Shown here: positions 33,355 to 41,446 of the stretch, piece by piece
Layout: every line of letters starts with the position of its first letter
Numbering within the stretch: position 1 is the stretch's first letter
DNA from: Gallionella straubiae
Lineage (GTDB): Bacteria > Pseudomonadota > Gammaproteobacteria > Burkholderiales > Gallionellaceae
Length of the DNA stretch: 64,000 nucleotides
Assembly (NCBI RefSeq): GCF_051257895.1
Contig: NZ_CP194331.1
Location: forward strand, 186,001 to 250,000
Reading direction: 5' to 3'
Translations under genes and position numbers: made by a program
Notes under the pieces: generated by a model
Seen by the model: only the letters and a program-made list of their open reading frames with translations
Databases searched by the model: none
What the model was told of the DNA's origin: nothing

Positions 33355-34367
33355 TTATCGTAATGGGCAGGGACGTGACCGACGCCGAAATCGGCGCGGT
33401 GGTGAAGCGGCTGGAAACGGCTGGTTTGAAGGCGAATATTTCGCGCGGCATCGAGCGCACGGTGATCGGCGCGATCGGCGATGAGCGCCAGTTGACCGAG
33501 GAGATGTTCACCTCGCTGCCCGGCGTGGAATCGGCGATGCATATCGCCAAGCAGTACAAGATCGTGTCGCGCGAGTCGCACAAGGCAAACACCGTGATCG
33601 ATATCGCCGGCATCCCGCTGGGCGGCAATCAGATCCAGATCATCGCCGGGCCGTGCTCGGTGGAGACGCAGGAGCAGATGGACCTGTCCGCCAAGTTTGT
33701 GCACGAGGCGGGTTGCCGTTTGATGCGCGGCGGCGCGTTCAAGCCGCGCACCAGCCCCTATGCCTTTCAGGGCAAGGGCAAGGAAGGCCTGGACATGTTC
33801 CGCAAGGCGGCTGCCCCGTACAAGTTGCCCATCGTCACCGAATTGATGGATGCGCGCCAGATTGACCTTTTCCTCGAATACGATGTGGACGTGATCCAGA
33901 TCGGCACGCGCAACATGCAGAACTTCGACCTGCTCAAGGAAGTGGGTAAGATCAACAAGCCGGTGATCCTCAAGCGCGGCATGTCGGCCACGATTGCCGA
34001 ATGGCTGATGTCGGCGGAATACATCGCGGCGGGCGGCAACCACAACATCATCTTCTGCGAACGCGGCATCCGCACCTTCGAGACCGCCTACCGCAACGTG
34101 CTGGACGTGACGGCCATCGCCGTGCTGAAAAAAGAGACCCACCTGCCGGTGATCGTCGATCCATCGCACGCCGGCGGCAAGGCCTGGATGGTGCCTGCAC
34201 TGTCTCAGGCGGCGGTTGCCGCAGGCGCGGACGGCCTGCTGGTCGAGATGCACCCGAATCCGTGCGAAGCCTGGTGCGATGCCGACCAGGCGCTGACACC
34301 ACAGGAATTGAAGAAGCTGATGGGCACGCTGGGCGCTATCGCCGGAGCGATCGGGCGTACGCTTTGA
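33351..34367 (+). CDS. aroF: 3-deoxy-7-phosphoheptulonate (DAHP) synthase, type I beta
   Basis: A 338-residue enzyme for the first shikimate step. The first 70 residues form the ferredoxin-like regulatory domain (IIVMGRDVTDAEIGAVVKRLE) found in Thermotoga/Bacillus-type enzymes. The barrel follows, with IAGPCSVETQEQM, MRGGAFKPRTSPYAFQG, IQIGTRNMQNFDLL, KRGMSATIAEW, IVDPSHAGG and VEMHPNP, which hold the metal-binding Cys, His, Glu and Asp. The start GTG/ATG junction overlaps hisC by 4 bases. Confidence 0.94.
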   Translation: MIIVMGRDVTDAEIGAVVKRLETAGLKANISRGIERTVIGAIGDERQLTEEMFTSLPGVESAMHIAKQYKIVSRESHKANTVIDIAGIPLGGNQIQIIAGPCSVETQEQMDLSAKFVHEAGCRLMRGGAFKPRTSPYAFQGKGKEGLDMFRKAAAPYKLPIVTELMDARQIDLFLEYDVDVIQIGTRNMQNFDLLKEVGKINKPVILKRGMSATIAEWLMSAEYIAAGGNHNIIFCERGIRTFETAYRNVLDVTAIAVLKKETHLPVIVDPSHAGGKAWMVPALSQAAVAAGADGLLVEMHPNPCEAWCDADQALTPQELKKLMGTLGAIAGAIGRTL

Positions 34368-34380
34368 TCAAAAAATGCAG

Positions 34381-34538
34381 GGTGGGTTAGTGGTTTTATC
34401 GCGCAACCCACCATTCGCTCAATGCAAATTCCGGTGGGCTACGCTACGCTAACCCACCCTGCAAATGCTGTAGGAGCGCAACTTGTTGCGCAATGGTTAC
34501 TTCTTGCAAGGAAATCGCGCAACAAGTTGCGCTCCTAC
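34381..34538 (+). repeat. Two REP-type inverted repeats between aroF and tyrA
   Basis: GGTGGGTTAG (34381) is mirrored by CTAACCCACC (34449-34458). A second, perfect 22-base inverted repeat has arms at 34470-34491 (GTAGGAGCGCAACTTGTTGC...) and 34517-34538. Related sequences occur at 48222-48286 and, for the first type, inside mutL. They fall between genes of one operon and could attenuate or stabilise the transcript. Confidence 0.8.
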
Positions 34539-34550
34539 CCGGGATAACAT

Positions 34551-35423
34551 GTGACTCAACCGCAATTCAAAAAAATCGTCATCTTCGGCGTCGGCCTGAT
34601 CGGCGGCTCGTTCGCGCTGGCGCTGCGCAAGGCGGCAGCGGTGCGCGAAGTGGTCGGCTTCGGGCGCAGCACGGCGACGTTGCAGGAGGCGCGACGGCTC
34701 GGCATCCTCGACCGCATCGGCGAGGATGCGGTGCGCGAGGTGGCGGATGCCGACATCGTGCTGCTCGCTACCCCGGTCGGGCAGATGGCGGAACTGATGG
34801 CGCGCATCGCGCCGCACCTCGGCGCGCACACGCTGGTCACCGACGGCGGCAGCACCAAGGGCGACGTGGTCGCCGCAGCGCGCGCGAACCTCGGAAACAG
34901 GATCGCGCAGTTCGTCCCGGCGCACCCGATCGCGGGTGCGGAGAAGAGCGGCGCGGCGGCGGCGCTGGCCGACCTCTATGTCGACAAAAAAGTGGTGCTG
35001 ACGCCGCTGCCCGAGAACAGCACCGAAGCGGTGGCGCGCGTGCGCCAAGCCTGGGAACTGTGCGGCGCGGTGGTGAGCGAACTGACGCCGGAGCAGCACG
35101 ACGGAGTGTTTGCCGCGGTGAGCCACTTGCCGCACCTGCTCTCGTTCGCGCTGGTGCATGACCTCGCTCAGCGCGACAACCGCGACCTGCTGCTGTCCTT
35201 CGCCGCGAGCGGCTTCCGCGATTTTACGCGCATCGCCGCGAGCAGCCCGGAGATGTGGCGCGACATCTGCCTCGCGAACCGCGAGGCGCTGCTGGTCGAA
35301 CTGCGTCGCTATGCCGACGAGTTGTATGTGCTCTTCCAGGCGCTGGAGCAGCACGACGCTGCGAAGCTCGAAGAGGTATTCAGCGAGGCACGCAAGGTAC
35401 GTACCAACTGGACGGGGCAATAA
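34551..35423 (+). CDS. tyrA: Prephenate (arogenate) dehydrogenase
   Basis: A 290-residue NAD(P)-dependent enzyme for tyrosine synthesis. The Rossmann motif is IFGVGLIGGSFALALRKA. Further landmarks are TDGGSTKGDVV, the catalytic-site segment PAHPIAGAEKSG (with the His) and VSHLPHLLSFALV. The start is GTG 34551, directly after the REP region. There is no fused chorismate mutase, which fits pheA carrying that activity. The next gene begins 7 bases later, so arnT may be co-transcribed. Confidence 0.94.
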   Translation: MTQPQFKKIVIFGVGLIGGSFALALRKAAAVREVVGFGRSTATLQEARRLGILDRIGEDAVREVADADIVLLATPVGQMAELMARIAPHLGAHTLVTDGGSTKGDVVAAARANLGNRIAQFVPAHPIAGAEKSGAAAALADLYVDKKVVLTPLPENSTEAVARVRQAWELCGAVVSELTPEQHDGVFAAVSHLPHLLSFALVHDLAQRDNRDLLLSFAASGFRDFTRIAASSPEMWRDICLANREALLVELRRYADELYVLFQALEQHDAAKLEEVFSEARKVRTNWTGQ

Positions 35424-35430
35424 GAAGACA

Positions 35431-37074
35431 ATGGCTGTTATCTCGATCAAACGGGTCTGGGGGCTGCTTGCCGCCATCGCGATCATCTGGTTCGCCAATC
35501 TCGAATACCGCACGCTGATCAAGCCGGATGAGGGGCGCTACGCCGAGATTCCGCGCGAGATGGTGGCGAGCGGCGACTGGGTGACGCCGCACCTCAACGA
35601 TCTCAAGTATTTCGAGAAACCACCGCTGCAATACTGGGCGACGGCCACTGCCTACACCCTGTTCGGCGAGCATCAGTGGACTTCGCGCCTCTGGACCGGA
35701 CTGACCGGCTTCGCGGGCATCCTGCTGGTGTGGTTCGCCGGGCTGCGCCTGTTCGGGCGCGAGGCGGCGGGCTATGCCGCGCTGCTGCTTTCGAGCAGCC
35801 TGCTCTACGTGTTGATGGGGCACATCAACACGCTGGACATGGGCGTGACGTTCTTCATCACGCTGGGCATCTTCGGCCTGCTGCTCGCGCAGGCGCAGGC
35901 GGACAAAACAAAACGGCGTAACTGGATGCTGGTCGCGTGGGCGGGCATGGCGCTTGCGGTGCTGAGCAAGGGCCTGATGGGCATCATCCTGCCGGGCGCG
36001 GCGCTGTTCATCTACTGCGTCGTGCAGCGCGACTTCGGCGTGCTGAAGCGCATGCACTGGCTGTCCGGCCTCGCGGTATTTTTCGCGATCACCGTGCCGT
36101 GGTTTTTGCTGGTGATGAAAGCCAACCCGGAGTTCTTCGAGCGCTTCTTCATCTACGAGCACTACCAGCGCTTCACCAGCACGGTGCACGGGCGCTATCA
36201 TCCGTGGCACTACTTCATCCCCATCCTGCTGGCCGGGGCGCTGCCGTGGACGGTGCTGATGTTCGATTCGATGTGGCGTACCCTGCGCGACAGCAGCCTG
36301 CCGGACAAGATGTTCAACACCCGGCGCTTCCTGCTGATCTGGGCGGTATTCGTCTATGTGTTCTTCTCCATCTCCGGCTCCAAACTGCCGTCCTACCTGC
36401 TGCCGATGTTCCCGGTGCTGGCCTTGCTGATGGGCAAGCGCATCGCCGAAATGCGCGCGCGTACGCTGTTCTGGCAGATCGCACCGGCCATCCCGGTCAC
36501 GCTGCTGTTGCTGGGGCTGGCGTTGAACGTGGACAAATTCGCCGACACGCCGAACCAGATCGAGCTGTACCCGCATTACGGGCCGTGGCTGGTTGCCGCC
36601 GCATTGATGTTGCTGGGCGGCCTGTCGGGGGGGATGCTGCTGCTGTGGCGCGAAAAGAAGCCTGTTGCGGTCGTAGTGCTGGCACTGAGCGCCCTGCTGG
36701 CAGCTCAGATCGGCCTGTCCGGCTACGAGACCGTGGCGCGCGAGCGCTCCGCGAAACATATCGCCGAGGCGATCCGTGCCGAGGTGAAGCCGGGCATTCC
36801 GTTTTATTCGGTGCTAACCTATGAGCAGACGCTGCCGTTCTACCTCAAGCGCACCTTCACGCTGGTGCAATACCAGGACGAGATGGCGTTCGGCATCCAG
36901 CAGGAGCCGCAGCGCTGGATACCCACCGTCGAGGAATTCGCGAAGGTCTGGGCCGCGCAGCCCGAGGCGCTGGCCATCTTCCCGGTGTATGCTTATGCTC
37001 AAGTACAGCAACTTGGGCTTGAAATGAAAACCATCTTTGAAGATACGCAGCACATAGTGGTGAAGAAACCATGA
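35431..37074 (+). CDS. arnT: ArnT-type undecaprenyl-phosphate aminoarabinose / lipid A glycosyltransferase
   Basis: A 547-residue GT-C membrane glycosyltransferase (E. coli ArnT: 550). After the first helix comes the family signature KPDEGRYAEIPREMVASGDWVTPHLND followed by KPPLQYW. About 12 membrane helices follow, then a periplasmic C-terminal domain (YSVLTYEQTLPFYLKRTFTLVQY). It transfers L-Ara4N to lipid A on the periplasmic side, lowering surface charge. ATG 35431 is chosen, because the upstream part of the frame lies inside tyrA. The arn context supports ArnT over other mannosyltransferase-like members. Confidence 0.85.
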   Translation: MAVISIKRVWGLLAAIAIIWFANLEYRTLIKPDEGRYAEIPREMVASGDWVTPHLNDLKYFEKPPLQYWATATAYTLFGEHQWTSRLWTGLTGFAGILLVWFAGLRLFGREAAGYAALLLSSSLLYVLMGHINTLDMGVTFFITLGIFGLLLAQAQADKTKRRNWMLVAWAGMALAVLSKGLMGIILPGAALFIYCVVQRDFGVLKRMHWLSGLAVFFAITVPWFLLVMKANPEFFERFFIYEHYQRFTSTVHGRYHPWHYFIPILLAGALPWTVLMFDSMWRTLRDSSLPDKMFNTRRFLLIWAVFVYVFFSISGSKLPSYLLPMFPVLALLMGKRIAEMRARTLFWQIAPAIPVTLLLLGLALNVDKFADTPNQIELYPHYGPWLVAAALMLLGGLSGGMLLLWREKKPVAVVVLALSALLAAQIGLSGYETVARERSAKHIAEAIRAEVKPGIPFYSVLTYEQTLPFYLKRTFTLVQYQDEMAFGIQQEPQRWIPTVEEFAKVWAAQPEALAIFPVYAYAQVQQLGLEMKTIFEDTQHIVVKKP

Positions 37075-37442
37075 GCCTGGTCAGTTTCATCCTGATTTTT
37101 ACCGGCGTGATGCTCAATGCCGCCGCGCAGATCCTGATGAAGGCGGGAACCAATGCTGTCGGGCATTTCGAGTTCAGCATGGAGAACATCCTGCCCATCG
37201 GCCTGAAACTGGCTACCGAGTGGCATATCGTCACCGCGCTGTTCTGCTATGCGCTGAGCGTGGTCGTCTGGATCCTCGCCCTGTCGCGCGTGCCGGTCAG
37301 CATCGCTTTTCCGTTGTTGTCGATGGCTTATATCGTGACTGCAGTGGCCGCTTGGTACTTGCTGGGCGAACCCTTAAGCATGACAAAACTGGTCGGCATC
37401 GGCGTGATCATCCTCGGCGTCATTATCATTTCGCGGGCATAA
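37071..37442 (+). CDS. EamA/DMT small membrane protein, ArnE/ArnF-like
   Basis: A 123-residue four-helix protein (MSLVSFILIFTGVMLNAAAQILMKAG..., IAFPLLSMAYIVTAVAAWYLLGEPLSMTKLVGIGVIILGVIIISRA) typical of one subunit of the ArnE/ArnF flippase that moves undecaprenyl-phosphate-Ara4N to the periplasmic face. E. coli uses two different subunits; only one is found here, so it may work as a homodimer or with a partner elsewhere. It overlaps arnT by 4 bases. Confidence 0.78.
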   Translation: MSLVSFILIFTGVMLNAAAQILMKAGTNAVGHFEFSMENILPIGLKLATEWHIVTALFCYALSVVVWILALSRVPVSIAFPLLSMAYIVTAVAAWYLLGEPLSMTKLVGIGVIILGVIIISRA

Positions 37443-37448
37443 ATTCTG

Positions 37449-38576
37449 ATGAGTAATTTTCTTCCATTCTCACGTCCGACCATAGACGAAGCGACCATCG
37501 CCTCGGTAGCGGAGGTTTTGCGCTCCGGCTGGATCACCACCGGCCCCAAGGTGCTGGAATTCGAGAAGCGCCTGTCGGAATACTTCGGTGGGCGCCCGGT
37601 GCGCAGCTTCAACTCCGGCACCTGCACCATGGAGATCGCGCTGCGCATCGCGGGCATCGGGCCGGGCGACGAGGTCATCACTACGCCGATCTCGTGGGTG
37701 GCGACCGCCAACGTGATTCTCGAAGTGGGCGCGACGCCGGTGTTTGCCGACGTTGATCCGGTCACGCGCAACATCGATCTGGACAAGGTCGAGGCCGCGA
37801 TCACACCAAGAACCCGTGCGATCATTCCGGTCTACCTCGCGGGCAAGCCGGTGGACATGGACCGGCTGTACGCGGTAGCCAATAAATACAAGCTGCGCGT
37901 GATCGAGGATGCCGCGCAGGCCATCGGCTCATCGTGGAAGGGCAAGCCCATCGGCTCGTTCGGCGACTTCGTCTCGTTCAGCTTCCAGGCCAACAAGAAC
38001 ATCACCACCTCCGAGGGCGGCTGCCTGGTGCTGAACAACGAGGACGAGGCGAAGCTTGCGGAAAAATACCGCCTGCAGGGCGTCACGCGCAGCGGCTGGG
38101 ACGGCATCGAGGTGGACGTGCTGGGCGGCAAGTACAACATGACCGACGTCGCCGCCGCGATCGGCATAGGCCAGCTCGCGAAGTTGGACGCCATCACCGC
38201 GCAGCGGCGCAAGCTCGCGAAACATTACTTCGAAATACTGGGTGCGGACTTCGAGGCTCAGACCGGCGCGCAACTGCCACCAGCGGATTTCGAGAGCACC
38301 AACTGGCACCTGTTCCAGATCGTGCTACCGGAGCGTATCACACGCGCCGACTTCATGGGAAAGATGAAAACGCACAACATCGGCGTGGGCTACCACTACG
38401 CGCCTATCCATCTTTTCAAGCTGTACCGCGATCTCGGTTTCAAGGAAGGCATGTTCCCCGTCGCCGAATGCGTCGGCAGGCAGATCGTAAGCTTGCCGAT
38501 GTTCTACGCGATGAACGAAGGGGATGTCGAGCGCACCTGCGCGGCGATGCGGGAGGTGTTGGTAAGTAACGCATAA
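37449..38576 (+). CDS. arnB: UDP-4-amino-4-deoxy-L-arabinose aminotransferase ArnB
   Basis: A 375-residue DegT/DnrJ/EryC1-type sugar aminotransferase. The start FLPFSRPTIDEATIASVAEVLRSGWITTGPKVLEFE, the active-site stretch SFQANKNITTSEGGCLV (PLP Lys) and the YHYAPIHLFKLYRDLGF region match ArnB. It converts UDP-4-ketopentose to UDP-L-Ara4N. It follows the flippase gene by 6 bases. In sequence it is closer to ArnB than to the related PseC or WecE types, and the neighbours agree. Confidence 0.88.
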   Translation: MSNFLPFSRPTIDEATIASVAEVLRSGWITTGPKVLEFEKRLSEYFGGRPVRSFNSGTCTMEIALRIAGIGPGDEVITTPISWVATANVILEVGATPVFADVDPVTRNIDLDKVEAAITPRTRAIIPVYLAGKPVDMDRLYAVANKYKLRVIEDAAQAIGSSWKGKPIGSFGDFVSFSFQANKNITTSEGGCLVLNNEDEAKLAEKYRLQGVTRSGWDGIEVDVLGGKYNMTDVAAAIGIGQLAKLDAITAQRRKLAKHYFEILGADFEAQTGAQLPPADFESTNWHLFQIVLPERITRADFMGKMKTHNIGVGYHYAPIHLFKLYRDLGFKEGMFPVAECVGRQIVSLPMFYAMNEGDVERTCAAMREVLVSNA

Positions 38577-38595
38577 ATTACGTTGGGCCTTTCAG

Positions 38596-38655
38596 AAGTG
38601 GGGACGACCTCACCTCTCTAAATCAACCAGGGGACGGCCCCACTTATAGGAGAGG
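38596..38655 (+). promoter_or_regulatory. Guanidine-II (mini-ykkC) riboswitch
   Basis: Two small hairpins carry the diagnostic ACGR loops: GTGGGG-ACGA-CCTCAC (38598-38613) and GGGG-ACGG-CCCC (38630-38641). The linker CCTCTC (38613-38618) is complementary to GAGAGG of the ribosome site (38650-38655), and AAGTGGGG (38596) to CCCCACTT (38638). An alternative fold would therefore hide the ribosome site when guanidine is absent. It lies directly upstream of a guanidinium exporter gene, its usual partner. Confidence 0.92.
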
Positions 38656-38660
38656 CGCTT

Positions 38661-39002
38661 ATGAACTGGTTCATTCTTGTGGTGGCAGGCTTATTCGAGA
38701 TCGGCTGGGCGGTTGGGCTTAAGTACACAGAAGGATTCACCCGGCTTTGGCCGACGGTCGGCACCGTACTCGCAATGGTCATTAGCCTTGGGTTGCTTGG
38801 CATTTCCATGAAGTCTCTGCCTGTAGGCACCGCATACGCTGTTTGGGTTGGTGTCGGTGCCGTCGGCACCGCAATCCTTGGCATTGTCTTGCTAGGTGAG
38901 TCTGCAAACCCTATGCGGTTGTTAAGTCTTACGGTTATCGTCGCCGGTATTGTTGCCTTAAGCTTGCAACACCGGCCTAATAACTCGTTCAAACAAGCGT
39001 AG
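38661..39002 (+). CDS. gdx: Guanidinium exporter Gdx (SugE), SMR family
   Basis: A 113-residue four-helix small multidrug-resistance-type transporter. The substrate-binding Glu13 lies in LFEIGWAVGLKYTEGFTRLWP, and MKSLPVGTAYAVWVGVGAVGTA matches the Gdx/SugE subgroup, not the drug-exporting EmrE subgroup. Antiparallel dimers exchange guanidinium for protons. GGAGAGG sits 6 bases before ATG 38661 and is controlled by the guanidine-II riboswitch upstream. It interrupts the arn cluster between arnB and arnC and has its own regulation. Confidence 0.95.
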   Translation: MNWFILVVAGLFEIGWAVGLKYTEGFTRLWPTVGTVLAMVISLGLLGISMKSLPVGTAYAVWVGVGAVGTAILGIVLLGESANPMRLLSLTVIVAGIVALSLQHRPNNSFKQA

Positions 39003-39009
39003 ATTGAGC

Positions 39010-39415
39010 AAGTGTAGGATGGGTTGAGCGTAGCGATAACCAATGACTTGGCTGGCGTATTTTGGCAGCCTAGTCAGATGGCTATGCAAAGCTACCCATC
39101 AATCAAAACCGCCGGGGGTTGCCCGGCAGCAAGTTACCTTCTTTTGCGTCGCCAAAAGAAGGTAACCGAAGAAAAGGCGACCCCGGTTTGCCGCCGCTAC
39201 GCGGTGCTCTGCGTTGCTCAGCCGGTCAGGCCTCCTCATAAACTCGCACGATCCGCTACGCGGCCACGTGCTCAAACATATTCGTCGGACTGCCCCTGAC
39301 CGGCTTGCGCTACTCGGCGGCGCACAGGGGAAATGAAAGGCGGTCTTGTGTGCGCTATGCGCACGCTACTTGGATACCCGATTTCGCTAATCCCCGCCCC
39401 ATGCGGTAAAATGCC
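39010..39415 (+). repeat. Composite repeat region between gdx and arnC
   Basis: No gene. In order it holds: GTAGGATGGGTTGAGCGTAGCG (REP type also in mutL); a 33-base hairpin at 39044-39076 shared with 42523 and 51925; a strong hairpin with 14-base arms GTTACCTTCTTTTG / CAAAAGAAGGTAAC (39133-39166); and an outer pair AGCCGGTCAGG ... CCTGACCGGCT (about 39220-39305). The arnC promoter must lie near its end. Confidence 0.75.
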
Positions 39416-39421
39416 GCCCTT

Positions 39422-40519
39422 ATGAGCAATCCCCAACTTTCCGTCGTCATTCCCGTCTATAACGAAGAGCAGGGCCTGCAGGCGCTGTTCGACCGGCTGT
39501 ATCCGGCGCTGGACAAGCTCGCCATCTCCTACGAGATCATTTTCATCAACGACGGCAGCCGCGACCGTTCCGCCGCGCTCCTGCGCGAGCAGTTCCAGAA
39601 GCGCCCCGATGTGACGCGGGTGATCCTGTTCAACGGCAACTTCGGCCAGCACATGGCGATCATGGCGGGCTTCGAACATTGCCGCGGGCAGCGCGTGGTG
39701 ACGCTGGATGCCGATTTGCAGAACCCGCCCGAGGATACCCATCTGCTGCTGGCAAAGATGGACGAGGGTTACGATTACGTCGGCTCGATCCGCCGGCAGC
39801 GCAGCGACAGCTGGTGGCGGCATGCTGCGTCGCGCGCGATGAACGGACTGCGCGAACGCATCACGCGCATCAAGATGACCGACCAGGGCTGCATGTTCCG
39901 CGCCTACGACCGCCACATCGTCGATGCGGTCAACAGTTGCAAGGAAGTCAGCACCTTCATTCCGGCGCTGGCCTATACCTTTGCGCGCAATCCCGCCGAG
40001 GTGGTGGTGGGGCATGAGGAGCGCACTGCGGGCGAATCGAAGTATTCGCTGTACAGCCTGATCCGCCTGAATTTCGACCTGATGACCGGCTTCTCGCTGG
40101 TGCCTCTGCAATGGTTCTCGATGGCGGGCATGTTGATCTCGCTCGGCTCGGGCGCGTTCTTCGTGTTCCTTGTGGTGCGCCGCCTCGTCATCGGCCCAGA
40201 AGCGGAAGGGCTGTTCACGCTGTTCGCGCTGATGTTCTTCCTGATCGGCATCGCGCTGTTCGGCATCGGGCTGCTCGGCGAATATATCGGCCGCATCTAC
40301 CAGCAGGTGCGCCACCGGCCGCGCTACCTGGTGGAGGCGGTGCTCGAGGGACAGGGCAAAGCGGGAAGGGGAAAGGGAGAAGGGAGAAGGGAGAAATCCC
40401 CGGTTGAAATGGCTGCCGGAGAGCCCGATCCTTTCATTTTCGAGCCGAAAAAGAAGAGAGAAAAAGCCAAGCCTGCCGAGCCCGAACATCCTTCGCTGTT
40501 TTCGGATGCCCAAGAATGA
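39422..40519 (+). CDS. arnC: Undecaprenyl-phosphate 4-deoxy-4-formamido-L-arabinose transferase ArnC
   Basis: A 365-residue GT2 glycosyltransferase with SVVIPVYNEEQGLQALFDRL at the start, the donor-binding VVTLDADLQNPPED and two C-terminal membrane helices (SLGSGAFFVFLVVRRLV, LIGIALFGIGLLGEYIGRIYQQVRHRPRYLV). It attaches Ara4FN to undecaprenyl phosphate. E. coli ArnC is 322 residues; the extra 45 or so form a Lys/Glu/Gly-rich tail encoded by a purine-rich tract (40350-40480), probably disordered. It overlaps the next gene by 4 bases. Confidence 0.88.
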   Translation: MSNPQLSVVIPVYNEEQGLQALFDRLYPALDKLAISYEIIFINDGSRDRSAALLREQFQKRPDVTRVILFNGNFGQHMAIMAGFEHCRGQRVVTLDADLQNPPEDTHLLLAKMDEGYDYVGSIRRQRSDSWWRHAASRAMNGLRERITRIKMTDQGCMFRAYDRHIVDAVNSCKEVSTFIPALAYTFARNPAEVVVGHEERTAGESKYSLYSLIRLNFDLMTGFSLVPLQWFSMAGMLISLGSGAFFVFLVVRRLVIGPEAEGLFTLFALMFFLIGIALFGIGLLGEYIGRIYQQVRHRPRYLVEAVLEGQGKAGRGKGEGRREKSPVEMAAGEPDPFIFEPKKKREKAKPAEPEHPSLFSDAQE

Positions 40520-41436
40520 GTAAAGCCGTTGTTTTCGCTTACCACAATGTAGGCTACAGATGCCTGTCAGTTCTATTGGCGCATGGCGTGGAGGTCGCGC
40601 TGGTGGTCACGCACCGTGACAATCCCAAGGAGATCATCTGGTTTGACAGCGTCGCGGAACTGGCGGCGTTGCACGGCATTCCGGTCATCACACCGGACAA
40701 CCCGAATACGCCGGAAGTGGTGGAGCGGATTCGCGCGTTGCAGCCGGATTTTTTCTTCTCCTTCTACTACCGCGAGATGCTGAAAAAGGATTTGCTGGAC
40801 ATTCCAAAGTGCGGCGCACTGAACATGCACGGCTCGCTGCTGCCGAAATACCGCGGCCGCGTGCCGGTGAACTGGGCGATAATCCACGGCGAGACGGAGA
40901 CCGGCGCGACGCTGCATTACATGACCGAGAAGCCGGACAACGGCGACATCGTCGCGCAGCAGGCGGTGCCTATCCTGCCCAACGACACCGCGTTCGAGGT
41001 GTTCCAGAAGGTGACGGTGGCGGCGGAGATGGCGCTGCACGGCGTGCTTCCCGCGTTGCTGGCGGGCAAGGCGCAGGCGGTGAAGCAGGACTTGAGCAAG
41101 GGCGCGTATTTTGGCGGGCGCAAGGCGGAAGACGGCATCATCGACTGGTCGCAGTCCGCGCTGCAGATCCACAACCTGGTGCGCGCCGTAGCGCCGCCGT
41201 ATCCGGGCGCGACCACGCAACTGATGGGCAAGACTATGCGCATCCTGCAGACGCTGGATACTCACTGTGAAGTGTCGGGGGAGAAACCTGCCTTCTATGT
41301 GAAAGAAGGCAAGGCCTACGCGACCTGCGGGCAGGGCGTGTTGCGCGTGGTGCGCTTCGAGTTGGATGGCGCCGCGATGAGCGCGGCGGAGTTCACGGCG
41401 CAGTATGGCACGGAAAAATTTGAATTCAATCGTTAA
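40516..41436 (+). CDS. ArnA formyltransferase domain protein (separate gene)
   Basis: A 306-residue formyltransferase matching the N-terminal half of ArnA. Catalytic residues are seen in GALNMHGSLLPKYRGRVPVNW (Asn and His) and EKPDNGDIVAQQ (Asp). It formylates UDP-L-Ara4N using formyl-tetrahydrofolate. In E. coli it is fused to the UDP-glucuronate decarboxylase; here the two halves are consecutive genes, this one first. The C-terminal OB-like subdomain is complete. It overlaps arnC by 4 bases. Confidence 0.87.
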   Translation: MSKAVVFAYHNVGYRCLSVLLAHGVEVALVVTHRDNPKEIIWFDSVAELAALHGIPVITPDNPNTPEVVERIRALQPDFFFSFYYREMLKKDLLDIPKCGALNMHGSLLPKYRGRVPVNWAIIHGETETGATLHYMTEKPDNGDIVAQQAVPILPNDTAFEVFQKVTVAAEMALHGVLPALLAGKAQAVKQDLSKGAYFGGRKAEDGIIDWSQSALQIHNLVRAVAPPYPGATTQLMGKTMRILQTLDTHCEVSGEKPAFYVKEGKAYATCGQGVLRVVRFELDGAAMSAAEFTAQYGTEKFEFNR

Positions 41437-41446
41437 GGAAATGGCA

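Noticed and set aside
38618..39043. 141-codon minus-strand frame
   Set aside because: Antisense of gdx and its riboswitch.
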